DNA of 64,000 bases, taken from assembly GCA_947488085.1 (NCBI GenBank), contig CANKYI010000001.1:1869928-1933927 (forward strand). The letters run 5' to 3'. Source of the stretch: an uncultured Erythrobacter sp. GTDB taxonomy: Bacteria > Pseudomonadota > Alphaproteobacteria > Sphingomonadales > Sphingomonadaceae. The notes under the pieces are model-generated. The model was not told where the DNA came from, did no database searches, and saw only the letters and a list, made by a program, of their open reading frames with translations. The first letter of the stretch is position 1, and each line of letters opens with the position of its first letter. Below, in pieces: positions 35,518-43,672 of this stretch. The translations under genes were made by a program, and so were the position numbers.

Positions 35518-37143
35518 TTAATCAGCCTTTTTGGCGGCTGGTTTTTTGGCAGGTGCCTTCTTTGCAGCAGGCTTCTTTGCTGGGGCTTTCTTAGCCGCAG
35601 CAGGTTTCGCTGCCGCTTTGGCCGGAGCCTTAGCTGGCGCCTTTTTCGCAGGGGCCTTCTTGGCCGCGGGCTTCTTGGCCGGAGCTTTCTTCGCCGCCGG
35701 CTTTTCCTCAGCCGCCGCATCCGCCTTTTTTGCCGGTGCTTTCTTGGCTGGGGCCTTTTTCTTCGCGGGCGCCTTTTTCTTTGGCGCAGCTTTCGCCTTA
35801 GCGACTTCAGCTTCTTCGTCTGCTTCAATCGCGGCTTGAAGCTCCTCAACGGTCACGTCACGCTCAGTCACTTCAGCTTTATCGAACAGGAAGTCGACGA
35901 CCTTGTCTTCGTAAAGTGGTGCGCGCAATTGAGCAGCAGCCATTGGCTCTTGCTGAATGTACTGCATGAACCGCTCGCGGTCTTCTTCGCGATATTGCTG
36001 AGCCGCTTGCTGAACCAGCATCGACATTTCTTGCTGAGTGACTTCAACATTGTTTGCCTGACCGATTTCCGACAGCAACAGGCCCAAACGCACGCGGCGT
36101 TCGGCAATGCCGCGATAATCGTCTTTTTCGTCTTCGATCTGCTTAAGAGCGGCCTCGGGATCGTCTTCCTTGGTGGCTTCTTGTTGAAGCTGTGCCCAAA
36201 TCTGTTCGAATTCCGCATCAACCATAGTCGATGGGACTTCGAAATCATGACCCGCGGCGAGTTGATCGAGCAGCGAACGCTTCATCTGCGTGCGCGTAAG
36301 ACCAGCGGTCTGCTGTTCAAGCTGACCTTTCATGATCTCTTGCAGTTTTTCCAAGCTATCGAGGCCCAGGTTTTTCGCGAATTCGTCATCGACCTTGGTA
36401 TCGGTTTCAACCTTCACCGCTTTCACAGTGACATCGAATGTCGCTTCCTTACCGGCGAGGTGCTCTGCCTGATAATCGGCGGGGAATGTGACGTTGATGG
36501 TTTTCTCATCGCCGGTCTTCGCGCCGACAAGCTGTTCTTCAAAGCCGGGAATGAATGAACCCGAACCAATCACCAATGGTGCATCTTCTGCTGCGCCGCC
36601 TTCAAACGGTTCGCCGTCCAGCTTACCCAAGAAGTCGATGATCAACTGGTTGCCGTCTGCTGCCTTCTTGGTTTTGGCTGCATCTTTATAGCTCTTGTTT
36701 TGACCCGCGATGCCCATGATCGCTTCTTCGATCTGTTCATCGGTTACGGGAACGGAGAGCTTGTCCAGCTTCAATCCATCAGTCGAAGGCGCTTCCACCA
36801 CTGGCAGAACTTCGAGTTCTACCGTGACAGTGGCGTCTTTGCCTTCCTCATATCCTTCATCAAGGGCAATTGCAGGCTGCATCGCAGGACGCAGCTCTTC
36901 GCTTTTCAGTAGCTCATCGACCGATTCGCGGATCGTGTCGTTCAGCGTTTGAGCGTGGATTTGTTCGCCATGCATTTTCTTGACGAGGTTCGCAGGCACT
37001 TTGCCCGGGCGGAAACCCGGCATTTTCACCTGCGGCGCGACCTTCTTGATCTCAGCCTCGATCTTGTCGTTGATCTCACCAGCGGTGATCGTGATCGAAT
37101 AGGCGCGCTTGAGCCCTTCATTTGTGGTCTGCTTGGTTTGCAT
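35518..37143 (-). CDS. tig: Trigger factor with long Lys/Ala/Pro-rich C-terminal tail
   Basis: 541 residues. The first 440 or so match ribosome-associated chaperone trigger factor: an N-terminal ribosome-binding domain (the GFRPGKVP loop near residue 43), a PPIase FKBP-like domain (DFLGKLDGEPFEGG near 168) and the C-terminal chaperone arms. Residues about 448-541 are almost only Lys, Ala and Pro in repeats such as APAKKPAAKK, like histone H1/HU-type tails. Normal trigger factor is about 430 residues, so this is a 94-residue extension. Its first Met is next to tRNA-Leu. It is separated from clpP-clpX by two genes. Confidence 0.96.
   Translation of the reverse strand: MQTKQTTNEGLKRAYSITITAGEINDKIEAEIKKVAPQVKMPGFRPGKVPANLVKKMHGEQIHAQTLNDTIRESVDELLKSEELRPAMQPAIALDEGYEEGKDATVTVELEVLPVVEAPSTDGLKLDKLSVPVTDEQIEEAIMGIAGQNKSYKDAAKTKKAADGNQLIIDFLGKLDGEPFEGGAAEDAPLVIGSGSFIPGFEEQLVGAKTGDEKTINVTFPADYQAEHLAGKEATFDVTVKAVKVETDTKVDDEFAKNLGLDSLEKLQEIMKGQLEQQTAGLTRTQMKRSLLDQLAAGHDFEVPSTMVDAEFEQIWAQLQQEATKEDDPEAALKQIEDEKDDYRGIAERRVRLGLLLSEIGQANNVEVTQQEMSMLVQQAAQQYREEDRERFMQYIQQEPMAAAQLRAPLYEDKVVDFLFDKAEVTERDVTVEELQAAIEADEEAEVAKAKAAPKKKAPAKKKAPAKKAPAKKADAAAEEKPAAKKAPAKKPAAKKAPAKKAPAKAPAKAAAKPAAAKKAPAKKPAAKKAPAKKPAAKKAD
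35521..35802 (-). repeat. Lys/Ala/Pro repeat coding for the trigger factor tail
   Basis: About 280 bp encode repeated APAKK/PAAKK units at the 3' end of tig. On the plus strand the same region gives an apparent Ala/Phe/Gly-rich frame, which is an artefact of the repeat. Confidence 0.85.
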
Positions 37144-37202
37144 GGGGATGTAACTAAAGCCTTCTTACATGTGATCGATGGGCCATCGCCGCCGGGCGGG
37201 AT

Positions 37203-37287
37203 TGGTGCGGGCGAAGGGACTCGAACCCCCACATCTTGCGATACTGGTACCTAAAACCAGCGCGTCTACCAATTCCGCCACGCCCGC
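37203..37287 (-). tRNA. tRNA-Leu (anticodon UAG)
   Basis: 85 nt including an encoded CCA. Acceptor stem GCGGGCG/CGCCCGC. The anticodon stem CTGGT/ACCAG closes the loop TTTAGGT, giving anticodon TAG. A long variable arm (TATCGCAAGATG region) and T-arm GGGGGTTCGAGTCCC fit class II tRNA-Leu. It reads codons CUA/CUN and lies 59 bp upstream of tig on the same strand. Confidence 0.97.
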
Positions 37288-37420
37288 ATAGCCCGAACGA
37301 AGCCGCGCGGGAAACCGCAATGGCCCCGCGCGCGTTGCTGAGCGCCCTTATAGCTGCTTGTCGCAAAGGGCAAGCGGAACGCGCTTGTTTAGGGCGATCT
37401 CCCCGCCTAAAGGGCGAGTT

Positions 37421-37741
37421 ATGAGCGAAAACAACACTTCAGAAGAAGCTGGCCAAGCGCCAGTTTCCGGCGCGAGCGACACGCCGCCCGATCACCTTTC
37501 GGTAAATCCACGCAACGCTGCTTTTGATGCAGAAGTGCTACAACGGGGCATCGGCATTCGTTTTAAAGACCGCGTGCGCACGGATATCGAAGAATACTCG
37601 ATTTCCGAAGGGTGGGTCCGAGTGCAAGCAGGCAAGACGGTCGATCGCAAAGGCAATCCGCTGACGATCAAGCTGACCGGTCCGGTTGAAGCATGGTATG
37701 AAGATTTGGGCGACAATCCGCCGATCGCCAAAAAGGGCTGA
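37421..37741 (+). CDS. DUF3297 family protein
   Basis: 106 residues from the ATG at 37421, with AGGGCGAG upstream. After a variable acidic N-terminus the conserved block DTPPDHLSVNPRNAAFDAEVL (quoted in part as DHLSVNPRN) and GIGIRFKDRVRTDIEEYS, then GKTVDRKGNPLTIKL, match DUF3297, a small conserved protein of Proteobacteria with no known role. Cytoplasmic; no membrane segment. Convergent with the CHAP gene. Confidence 0.88.
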   Translation: MSENNTSEEAGQAPVSGASDTPPDHLSVNPRNAAFDAEVLQRGIGIRFKDRVRTDIEEYSISEGWVRVQAGKTVDRKGNPLTIKLTGPVEAWYEDLGDNPPIAKKG

Positions 37742-37757
37742 GTGCTCTGCCGCGAAT

Positions 37758-38321
37758 TTAGAACCCTTCGCCAAAGGCGGCGATGAATTCTGGCGATGGT
37801 TCTGAGCGCGCGGGCTTGGTTACTGGCGGAGTGCCTGCGTCACCCGATCCATATATAAAGCCGTGCAGCGGCCAATGCGTGCCACCCGGTGCTTGGATTG
37901 AGTGATACCAAACGCGCACTTCGCTCCAATCATTGTTGGCCGACACATCAATCGCAGGCACGTTGCGCTCTATCTGCCCACGCCTTCCATTGATGCGCGA
38001 CCAATTGGCGTGTGTCAGACGCACAGTGCGCGAATCGACCACTTCGCTGACATAGGCAACATGGCCCAATCGCATTGAGCGGTGCGGCTTAAACACCATC
38101 ACGGCACCCTGACGCGGGGTCGATCCGCGAGCATAGCGCCCATCCGATTGATCCCACCACGTGCGCGCATTTCCGAAAATCTGGATGCCAGACAATTCCC
38201 GCGCATAAGGGACGCACTGCAAATAGCTCGAAGATTGCGCTGCCACAGGGGCAATCGCTGCGGGCGATACTGCGCAAGCGAATGCGGCGCCAGCGATCAG
38301 AATGCGTGAAATGCTCATCAT
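37758..38321 (-). CDS. Secreted CHAP-domain peptidoglycan hydrolase
   Basis: 187 residues (or 186 from the next ATG). A signal peptide ending APVAAQ is followed by a CHAP domain. The catalytic Cys is in LQCVPYAR near residue 36, the His in GHVAYVSEV near 86, and an Asn/Trp pair follows in HANWSRI. CHAP enzymes are amidases/endopeptidases that cut peptide cross-links or stems in the cell wall. Residues from about 165 form a short Pro-rich tail. Divergent from der with a 174-bp gap. Confidence 0.88.
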   Translation of the reverse strand: MMSISRILIAGAAFACAVSPAAIAPVAAQSSSYLQCVPYARELSGIQIFGNARTWWDQSDGRYARGSTPRQGAVMVFKPHRSMRLGHVAYVSEVVDSRTVRLTHANWSRINGRRGQIERNVPAIDVSANNDWSEVRVWYHSIQAPGGTHWPLHGFIYGSGDAGTPPVTKPARSEPSPEFIAAFGEGF

Positions 38322-38495
38322 ATGGTTATTGGTCTGGTAAGGTTGAAATGAGCCTTTTGATTAGGGTTAATAGGCCGTTACGCGCTCCCCCTTTGAGGCA
38401 ATGTGTGCCCGGATCGCGTCATGTTGGGGACAGACCGGTGACATGCTGGTCGCAGGCTATGCTTGCCATCTGCGCCTGCAAGCGCCACTTGGCGC

Positions 38496-39974
38496 ATGAA
38501 AATGAAACCCCAAGTCATCATCATCGGTCGCCCCAATGTGGGCAAATCCACTTTGTTCAACCGTTTGGTGGGCAAGAAACTCGCGCTGGTCGACGATCAA
38601 CCGGGTGTTACGCGTGATCGCCGTCTGGGCGATGCAGAGATCGCGGGGCTGCAATTCACTGTTGTCGACACCGCCGGTTGGGAGGACGAGCACGAGCTCA
38701 CTTTGCCAGGTCGGATGCGCAAACAAACAGAGGCCAGCCTTGAAGGTGCGGATGCAGCGATGTTTGTCGTTGATGCGCGTGCAGGGTTAACCCCGCTCGA
38801 CAATGAGATCGCGCGATATCTGCGCGAACATGACGTGCCGATTGTGCTGGTTGCGAACAAAGCCGAAGGCGCTGCGGGCGAAAGCGGTGTGCTGGAGGCC
38901 TATTCGCTGGGCTTTGGCGAACCGGTCGCGGTTTCCGCTGAACATGGCGAAGGGATTGCCGACCTTTTTGGCGGGTTGTGGCCAATTATCGGCGAACAGG
39001 CCGATGCGGCAACCGAAGCTGCGAACCGGCCTCCTGAACTGTTGGCAGGGGGCGAAGAGGAAGAAGAGGCCCCGCTGGGCCCGCTTAAGCTTGCAATCGT
39101 TGGCCGTCCGAATGCGGGCAAATCGACATTGATCAACCGATTGCTGGGCGAAGACCGCCTGCTAACCGGACCAGAGGCGGGGATTACCCGCGATTCGATT
39201 GCGATTGATTGGGTTTGGCACGATCCCAAAGCTGGCTCGGACGAAGACAGCGCACGCGAAATCCGCCTGATCGACACCGCCGGTATGCGCAAGAAACGCA
39301 ATGTCGTCGAAAAACTCGAAAAGCTATCCGTCGCCGACGCGCGCCGAGCGGTCGACTTTGCTGAGGTTGTGGTCCTGTTGCTTGATGCGACACAGGGCCT
39401 TGAGCATCAGGATCTGAAAATTGCCGCGCTCGCGCTCGAAGAAGGGCGCGCCTTGATGATTGCCATCAACAAATGGGACATTGCCGGACAAGGCGGCAAC
39501 GAAACGCCAAGCGGCTTGTTCAACGGCATTAAAGGCGCGTTGCATGATGGCCTCGCGCAGGTGCGCGGTGTGCCATTGTTTGCTGTATCGGCGAAGACCG
39601 GCAAGGGCCTCGACACAATGTTAGGCGCAGCGTTTGAGCTGCGCGCCAATTGGTCGAAGCGTGTGCCGACAGCGGCACTCAACCGTTGGTTCGACGATGC
39701 GCTTGATGCCAATCCGCCGCCTGCACCCGGAGGCCGCCGGATTAAGCTTCGCTATATCACCCAAGTCGGCACCCGCCCGCCGCGCTTTGTTGTGTTCGGG
39801 ACGCGGTTGGATGACCTGCCTAAGAGCTATGAGCGCTATCTGGTGAACGGTATCCGGGCGAAACTCGGCTTTGACGCTGTGCCTGTGCGGGTGACACTAA
39901 AATCGCCCAAGAACCCCTACAACGCCAATAAAGGCGGCGGAGGCAACTACTCCGGCGGATCGAACAAGACATGA
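38496..39974 (+). CDS. der: Ribosome biogenesis GTPase Der (EngA)
   Basis: 492 residues from the ATG at 38496; an ATG two codons later is also possible. Two GTPase domains in tandem: first P-loop GRPNVGKST near residue 11 with DTAGW, second P-loop GRPNAGKST near residue 206 with DTAGMRKK, each with NKxD motifs (NKAE and NKWD). The C-terminal KH-like domain ends near residue 465. Der acts in 50S ribosome assembly. The linker between the G domains is acidic (GEEEEEAPLGP). The stop overlaps the DUF2721 gene. Confidence 0.97.
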   Translation: MKMKPQVIIIGRPNVGKSTLFNRLVGKKLALVDDQPGVTRDRRLGDAEIAGLQFTVVDTAGWEDEHELTLPGRMRKQTEASLEGADAAMFVVDARAGLTPLDNEIARYLREHDVPIVLVANKAEGAAGESGVLEAYSLGFGEPVAVSAEHGEGIADLFGGLWPIIGEQADAATEAANRPPELLAGGEEEEEAPLGPLKLAIVGRPNAGKSTLINRLLGEDRLLTGPEAGITRDSIAIDWVWHDPKAGSDEDSAREIRLIDTAGMRKKRNVVEKLEKLSVADARRAVDFAEVVVLLLDATQGLEHQDLKIAALALEEGRALMIAINKWDIAGQGGNETPSGLFNGIKGALHDGLAQVRGVPLFAVSAKTGKGLDTMLGAAFELRANWSKRVPTAALNRWFDDALDANPPPAPGGRRIKLRYITQVGTRPPRFVVFGTRLDDLPKSYERYLVNGIRAKLGFDAVPVRVTLKSPKNPYNANKGGGGNYSGGSNKT

Positions 39975-40444
39975 TGTTCGACCTCCTCAATGCGATGATC
40001 GCTGGCGATTTATTGGAGCGGACCGCTTCAACCCCGCGCGTCCAACAAGCGGTAGAATTGAGCCTGGCACCGGTGTTCCTACTGGTCGGTATTGGCGGGA
40101 TTATGAATGTGATGATGGCACGGTTGATCTGGCTAGCGGGGCGGATTGAGCGGCTGGCAGACCCGGCGACTGGCGCGTGCGAAGTGTCCCATGCGCAAGA
40201 ATTGCTGTGGCTGCGCCGCCGTCGTCAGTTTGCACGGATTGCTATCAAGTTCTCAACCGGCGCAGCGGTGATCATCAGTTTCGAGATCGCGCTGCTCTTC
40301 GTCTCTGTTTACATCACTGCGCCCATTGGCACGTTGGTCGCCGGGTTATGGGTGCTGACCATTGGTCTGTTGATCACTGGGTTGATCTACTTCCTACGCG
40401 AAACTCTGCTGGCAGCTGATGGGTCCGGCAAAATAAAGCCATAA
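39971..40444 (+). CDS. DUF2721 membrane protein
   Basis: 157 residues, start overlapping the der stop by 4 nt. Three hydrophobic segments (about 30-50, 95-115, 120-140) and the basic loop LLWLRRRRQFARIAI fit DUF2721, an uncharacterised inner-membrane family. Co-translated with der, but nothing in sequence shows a ribosome link. A terminator follows at 40463. Confidence 0.8.
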   Translation: MMFDLLNAMIAGDLLERTASTPRVQQAVELSLAPVFLLVGIGGIMNVMMARLIWLAGRIERLADPATGACEVSHAQELLWLRRRRQFARIAIKFSTGAAVIISFEIALLFVSVYITAPIGTLVAGLWVLTIGLLITGLIYFLRETLLAADGSGKIKP

Positions 40445-40462
40445 GAGCCCATAGCGTGTATG

Positions 40463-40492
40463 AAAAAGGGCGGGACATTGCTGCCCCGCCCT
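40463..40492 (-). terminator. Rho-independent terminator between DUF2721 and bfr
   Basis: Stem AGGGCGGG / CCCGCCCT at 40467-40492. On the minus strand it is followed by a TTTTT run (40463-40467), so it best fits bfr. It may also stop plus-strand transcripts. Confidence 0.8.
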
Positions 40493-40523
40493 CTTCGCTT
40501 TTGCTTGTGTAGGTCCAACCTAA

Positions 40524-41003
40524 TTATTCACCCGCAGCCTTGCTTTGCAGCTGCACGTAATTGTTGAGGCCCATGTTCTTGATCATGTCGAATTGCGTTT
40601 CGAGGAAGTCGACATGCTCTTCTTCATTGTCGAGTATATGCGCAAACAGATCGCGGCTAACATAGTCACGAACGCTCTCACAATGCTCGACCGCATCGCG
40701 CAGTAGCGGGATTGCGTCTTCTTCAAGCGCCATATCCGCCTTTAGGATTTCCTCGACCGTTTCACCCACGCGCAGATTGTGGATCGCTTGGAAATTGGGC
40801 AAGCCGTTGAGGAACAGTACGCGCGCAGCGAGTTTGTCGGCGTGCTCCATTTCTTCAATCGATTCCTTGCGCTCATATTCGGCAAGTTTGGTCACGCCCC
40901 AATCGTCAAGCACGCGGTAATGCAGCCAATATTGGTTGATCGCGGTCAGCTCATTGGTGAGCGCCTTGTTCAAGAATTCAATAGTTTTTGGATCACCCTT
41001 CAT
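40524..41003 (-). CDS. bfr: Bacterioferritin
   Basis: 159 residues. It stores iron as a mineral inside a 24-subunit haem-containing shell and oxidises Fe(II). All ferroxidase ligands are at standard positions: E18, E51, H54, E94, E127 and H130. M52 is the haem-axial Met. The adjacent gene 173 bp upstream encodes the bacterioferritin-associated ferredoxin, the natural partner for iron release. A TGCGA-N5-TCGCA palindrome lies about 140 bp upstream of the start. Confidence 0.97.
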   Translation of the reverse strand: MKGDPKTIEFLNKALTNELTAINQYWLHYRVLDDWGVTKLAEYERKESIEEMEHADKLAARVLFLNGLPNFQAIHNLRVGETVEEILKADMALEEDAIPLLRDAVEHCESVRDYVSRDLFAHILDNEEEHVDFLETQFDMIKNMGLNNYVQLQSKAAGE

Positions 41004-41144
41004 GGGTTCGGTTCCCTTATATGTTCGGTAGTGCGTGCGGTTTGCGCCAGATCAATGACCCGGTGCCTGTGGGAACCTAAATAGCGCCTCACCACCCCAC
41101 TTTACAAGGGGGAGGGAAATATTTTTCGTTTAAAATCAGGTATT

Positions 41145-41159
41145 TGCGATCCGTTCGCA
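41145..41159. promoter_or_regulatory. TGCGA-N5-TCGCA palindrome upstream of bfr
   Basis: Perfect 5-bp arms with 5-bp spacer (TGCGATCCGTTCGCA). It lies between bfr and bfd, 142 bp upstream of the bfr start. The same motif occurs upstream of bfd, so an iron-responsive regulator (Fur or Irr-like) is a candidate. Confidence 0.5.
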
Positions 41160-41175
41160 GTTGCGATGCGCGGAC

Positions 41176-41379
41176 TTATAATGCGACTTTTTCGCAAGAG
41201 AACAGGCCAGAGACCTGCGCGCGTTCGGCATCGATGATTTGTCCCGCTTTACCAAGGCATTGGCCGCAATTGGGGCGTTTTCCCAAAGTCGCATAGGTCG
41301 CCTCTGCATCGCCGCCAGATGTCAGCGCAGCTTTGCGCAGGTCCGTTTCGCGAATTGCGTTGCAGATGCAGACATACAT
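41176..41379 (-). CDS. bfd: Bacterioferritin-associated ferredoxin ([2Fe-2S])
   Basis: 67 residues from the ATG at 41377-41379. The four cluster ligands are C4 and C6 (MYVCICNAI) and C38 and C41 (NCGQC), the Bfd pattern. Bfd reduces the bacterioferritin core to release iron. The start choice is fixed by the N-terminal MYVCICN, since this block begins most Bfd proteins. Upstream 44 bp away lies a TGCGA-N5-TCGCA palindrome. Confidence 0.95.
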   Translation of the reverse strand: MYVCICNAIRETDLRKAALTSGGDAEATYATLGKRPNCGQCLGKAGQIIDAERAQVSGLFSCEKVAL

Positions 41380-41422
41380 GGGCTCGAAATCACTCCTGCG
41401 AATCGTTTGCATCACTTAGATA

Positions 41423-41437
41423 TGCGAATTAATCGCA
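41423..41437. promoter_or_regulatory. TGCGA-N5-TCGCA palindrome upstream of bfd
   Basis: TGCGAATTAATCGCA, 44 bp upstream of the bfd start and embedded in an AT-rich promoter-like stretch. It has the same arms and spacing as the site near bfr. Confidence 0.55.
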
Positions 41438-41532
41438 ATAGCAAGTGTTTTCGATTGCCAAATACCTGCAAAAACCGATTGCCCACTACGCCGCGTCGCT
41501 TAGATTGTGACGCTGAAATGAATGATGAGGGC

Positions 41533-42273
41533 ATGATGCGATCAAATTGGACCACGAATTTTCGCACAGCGACCGGGCTGACGGCCTTGGCGCTTGCCCT
41601 GTCCGCTTGCGGCGTGACCCCGGAACAAGAGCGCGCGGAGATTGAACGCACCTTGGTCGAGGACAGCGAGGGGGCCGAATTGTTCGCGGTGATCCAAAAG
41701 GAATATCCCGACGATCTCAACGCCCTGCTCGATCAGTTGCAAGACGTTGACCCCACGAACCGCAACGAGGCGCGTGGCAAGGAAATAGGCGCAGCGTGGT
41801 TACAAGATTTCATGACCCGAATCGGCCCGGATGCGGTCAAAGCGCCTGCTGACGCATTGTTGGTTTGGAGCGCCACCGAAGCGGAGCTTTATGAGACGCT
41901 GCAACGCGGTGCCGAAAGCGAATGCGCCACTATGACAATGGGCGGATGGGTCATGGTCGAAGGAAGCAATACAGTCGTTCAATCCGCGATCCAGCGACGC
42001 AACACCGCGATGGTTAAAGCCGCTGCCGCAGGACGCGATGATCCGCAGGAATATTCTGAACCGAGCCAGGATCAGCTGGACCGGCTAAGTGATGCGATTG
42101 CGGCGACCGGGATTGATCCCAATGTGCAGGCTGTGATCGGGTCTATACCGGATATGCAGGCTCTCCCGATCCCTGAGCAATGCCAGATCGGCGTCGCATT
42201 CTATCAGGGCATCACAGACTTGCCCGACGACATAGAACCCACCGTCGCCGCCTATATGCTGTCGCCTGAGTGA
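41533..42273 (+). CDS. Lipoprotein of unknown function
   Basis: 246 residues from the ATG at 41533 (the next codon is also ATG; GAGGG is nearby). A lipobox LALSAC gives a lipid-modified Cys near residue 26. The mature part is acidic and helical, rich in Glu, Asp and Ala, with two further Cys residues near 150 and 220. No known domain recognised. It is divergent from bfd and ends 1 bp before the convergent DUF418 gene. Confidence 0.7.
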   Translation: MMRSNWTTNFRTATGLTALALALSACGVTPEQERAEIERTLVEDSEGAELFAVIQKEYPDDLNALLDQLQDVDPTNRNEARGKEIGAAWLQDFMTRIGPDAVKAPADALLVWSATEAELYETLQRGAESECATMTMGGWVMVEGSNTVVQSAIQRRNTAMVKAAAAGRDDPQEYSEPSQDQLDRLSDAIAATGIDPNVQAVIGSIPDMQALPIPEQCQIGVAFYQGITDLPDDIEPTVAAYMLSPE

Positions 42274-42274
42274 T

Positions 42275-43582
42275 TTAGCGCTTGAGCGGGAATAGCTGCC
42301 GGTAAGTCAGGCACCGCCACAACCATTCCAGCGGACCGTAACGATACCGCTCCAGCCATGGCTTTGACCATGCGAGCATGCCGATGCACGCCAGCACCGT
42401 CACCAGATAAAGCTGTGGCCGGTTGAGCTCACCAAAATATCCTAGCGCCCAGCCGTGAAACACGAACAGCATCACGATTGATGTGCCTAGGTAGTTGGTG
42501 AAAGCTGCTCGTCCGGCCGCGCGCACACGCTCCGCCAGCCATCCGCTCCACGCTGGCGAATAGGCGACCAACAATGCCGCCAGCCCCAAAACCATAGCGA
42601 GGCGCGGCAGCGGGCTCCATCCGAGAAGCGCGGCATTAGCAGAGTAAAAACTGAACCCTGCGCCCTTTACAATCATGCCAAGGCCGAAATGGCATAGCCC
42701 CCCTGCGATCACGCCAATCCATCCCCACCGGACCAGCTTTGACCGGTCAAATGTTCCGCTGAAAAAGCCAAGCCGATACAGCGCCATGCCAAACAGCATC
42801 AGCGGCAGCGTCTCAAACATAAAGAGCAGCGAATTGACGATTGGCATCATCGCATCCTGACTTAATCGATGGGCTACCAAACCGCCGTAATCGCCAGATT
42901 GCTTGGCCTCTGTACGGATCGCGTCATCGGCCAAAGCTGTATCGATCCCCGAATTCATTTCTGCGCGCAGCTCAGCCATGTCTGGCATCGCGCCAATCGA
43001 GGTGTCCGCGATCAGATAAGGGAACGTCATCATCACCGCATAAAGCAGCGCGCCAAAGACATAGCCGATCAGGCCGACCGTCATCTGCGCCTTTGCGGTC
43101 CATCGCATACAGGCGACCGCAGCAAAGCCAATGAGGCCATACATCGCCAAAATGTCGCCCATCCAGATGAAGAAGAAATGGATGAGGCCAAAGCATAGGA
43201 GCAGAAACAATCGCCACATTTGCAACCACCGCGTGCCACCGCGTGCCCATGTCCGCTCCATAAACAAATACATGCCCGCCCCAAATAGGAGCGTGAACAG
43301 ACCGCGCATCTTGCCATCGATCACCACAAATTGCGCGATCCATTGCCAGCCACCCGGATCAGCCGGGTCGACCAGAAAGGATTCAGGGAAAATGTAAGCG
43401 TTAAATGGCTGACCAAAGGCGACGATGTTCGCAAACAAGATGCCCATCACCGCTATGCCGCGAACAAAATCGAGCGTTTCTATGCGGTCGGCAGTTTTGA
43501 CCGGCGCGATATTAGCGGCCTCAGCACTGCTATCACCGAATACCTGTTCAGCCTCGGCTGCGGCGCCCGTTACACTGGTCAT
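42275..43582 (-). CDS. DUF418 domain membrane protein
   Basis: 435 residues with about ten hydrophobic segments. The N-terminal RIETLDFVRGIAVMGILFANIVAFGQP (quoted in part: LDFVRGIAVMGIL) is the DUF418/YeiB signature, and the C-terminal half has ANYLGTSIVM-like NYLGTSIVMLFVF. YeiB-type proteins are inner-membrane relatives of acyltransferase 3 proteins with unproven function. A 30-residue cytoplasmic Ala/Glu-rich extension precedes the conserved start. No operon partner. Confidence 0.85.
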   Translation of the reverse strand: MTSVTGAAAEAEQVFGDSSAEAANIAPVKTADRIETLDFVRGIAVMGILFANIVAFGQPFNAYIFPESFLVDPADPGGWQWIAQFVVIDGKMRGLFTLLFGAGMYLFMERTWARGGTRWLQMWRLFLLLCFGLIHFFFIWMGDILAMYGLIGFAAVACMRWTAKAQMTVGLIGYVFGALLYAVMMTFPYLIADTSIGAMPDMAELRAEMNSGIDTALADDAIRTEAKQSGDYGGLVAHRLSQDAMMPIVNSLLFMFETLPLMLFGMALYRLGFFSGTFDRSKLVRWGWIGVIAGGLCHFGLGMIVKGAGFSFYSANAALLGWSPLPRLAMVLGLAALLVAYSPAWSGWLAERVRAAGRAAFTNYLGTSIVMLFVFHGWALGYFGELNRPQLYLVTVLACIGMLAWSKPWLERYRYGPLEWLWRCLTYRQLFPLKR

Positions 43583-43672
43583 GCTGTTTCATCCCCTGAT
43601 CCCTATGCGTGTATTGTTAGCAGGCGCAGGGAACAGGGGAAGAAATATTCGATAGATAGCTTTGAAAGCGGA

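Noticed and set aside
35531..35839. Ala/Gly/Phe-rich open frame opposite the trigger factor tail
   Set aside because: It is the complement of the Lys/Ala/Pro repeat and has no ribosome-binding site.
38367..38381. TTAA-N7-TTAC upstream of the CHAP gene, resembling a CtrA site
   Set aside because: A one-mismatch CtrA-like match is expected about once by chance in 64 kb, so it is not evidence by itself. A similar site (TTAA-N7-TTAG) at 44860 is equally weak.
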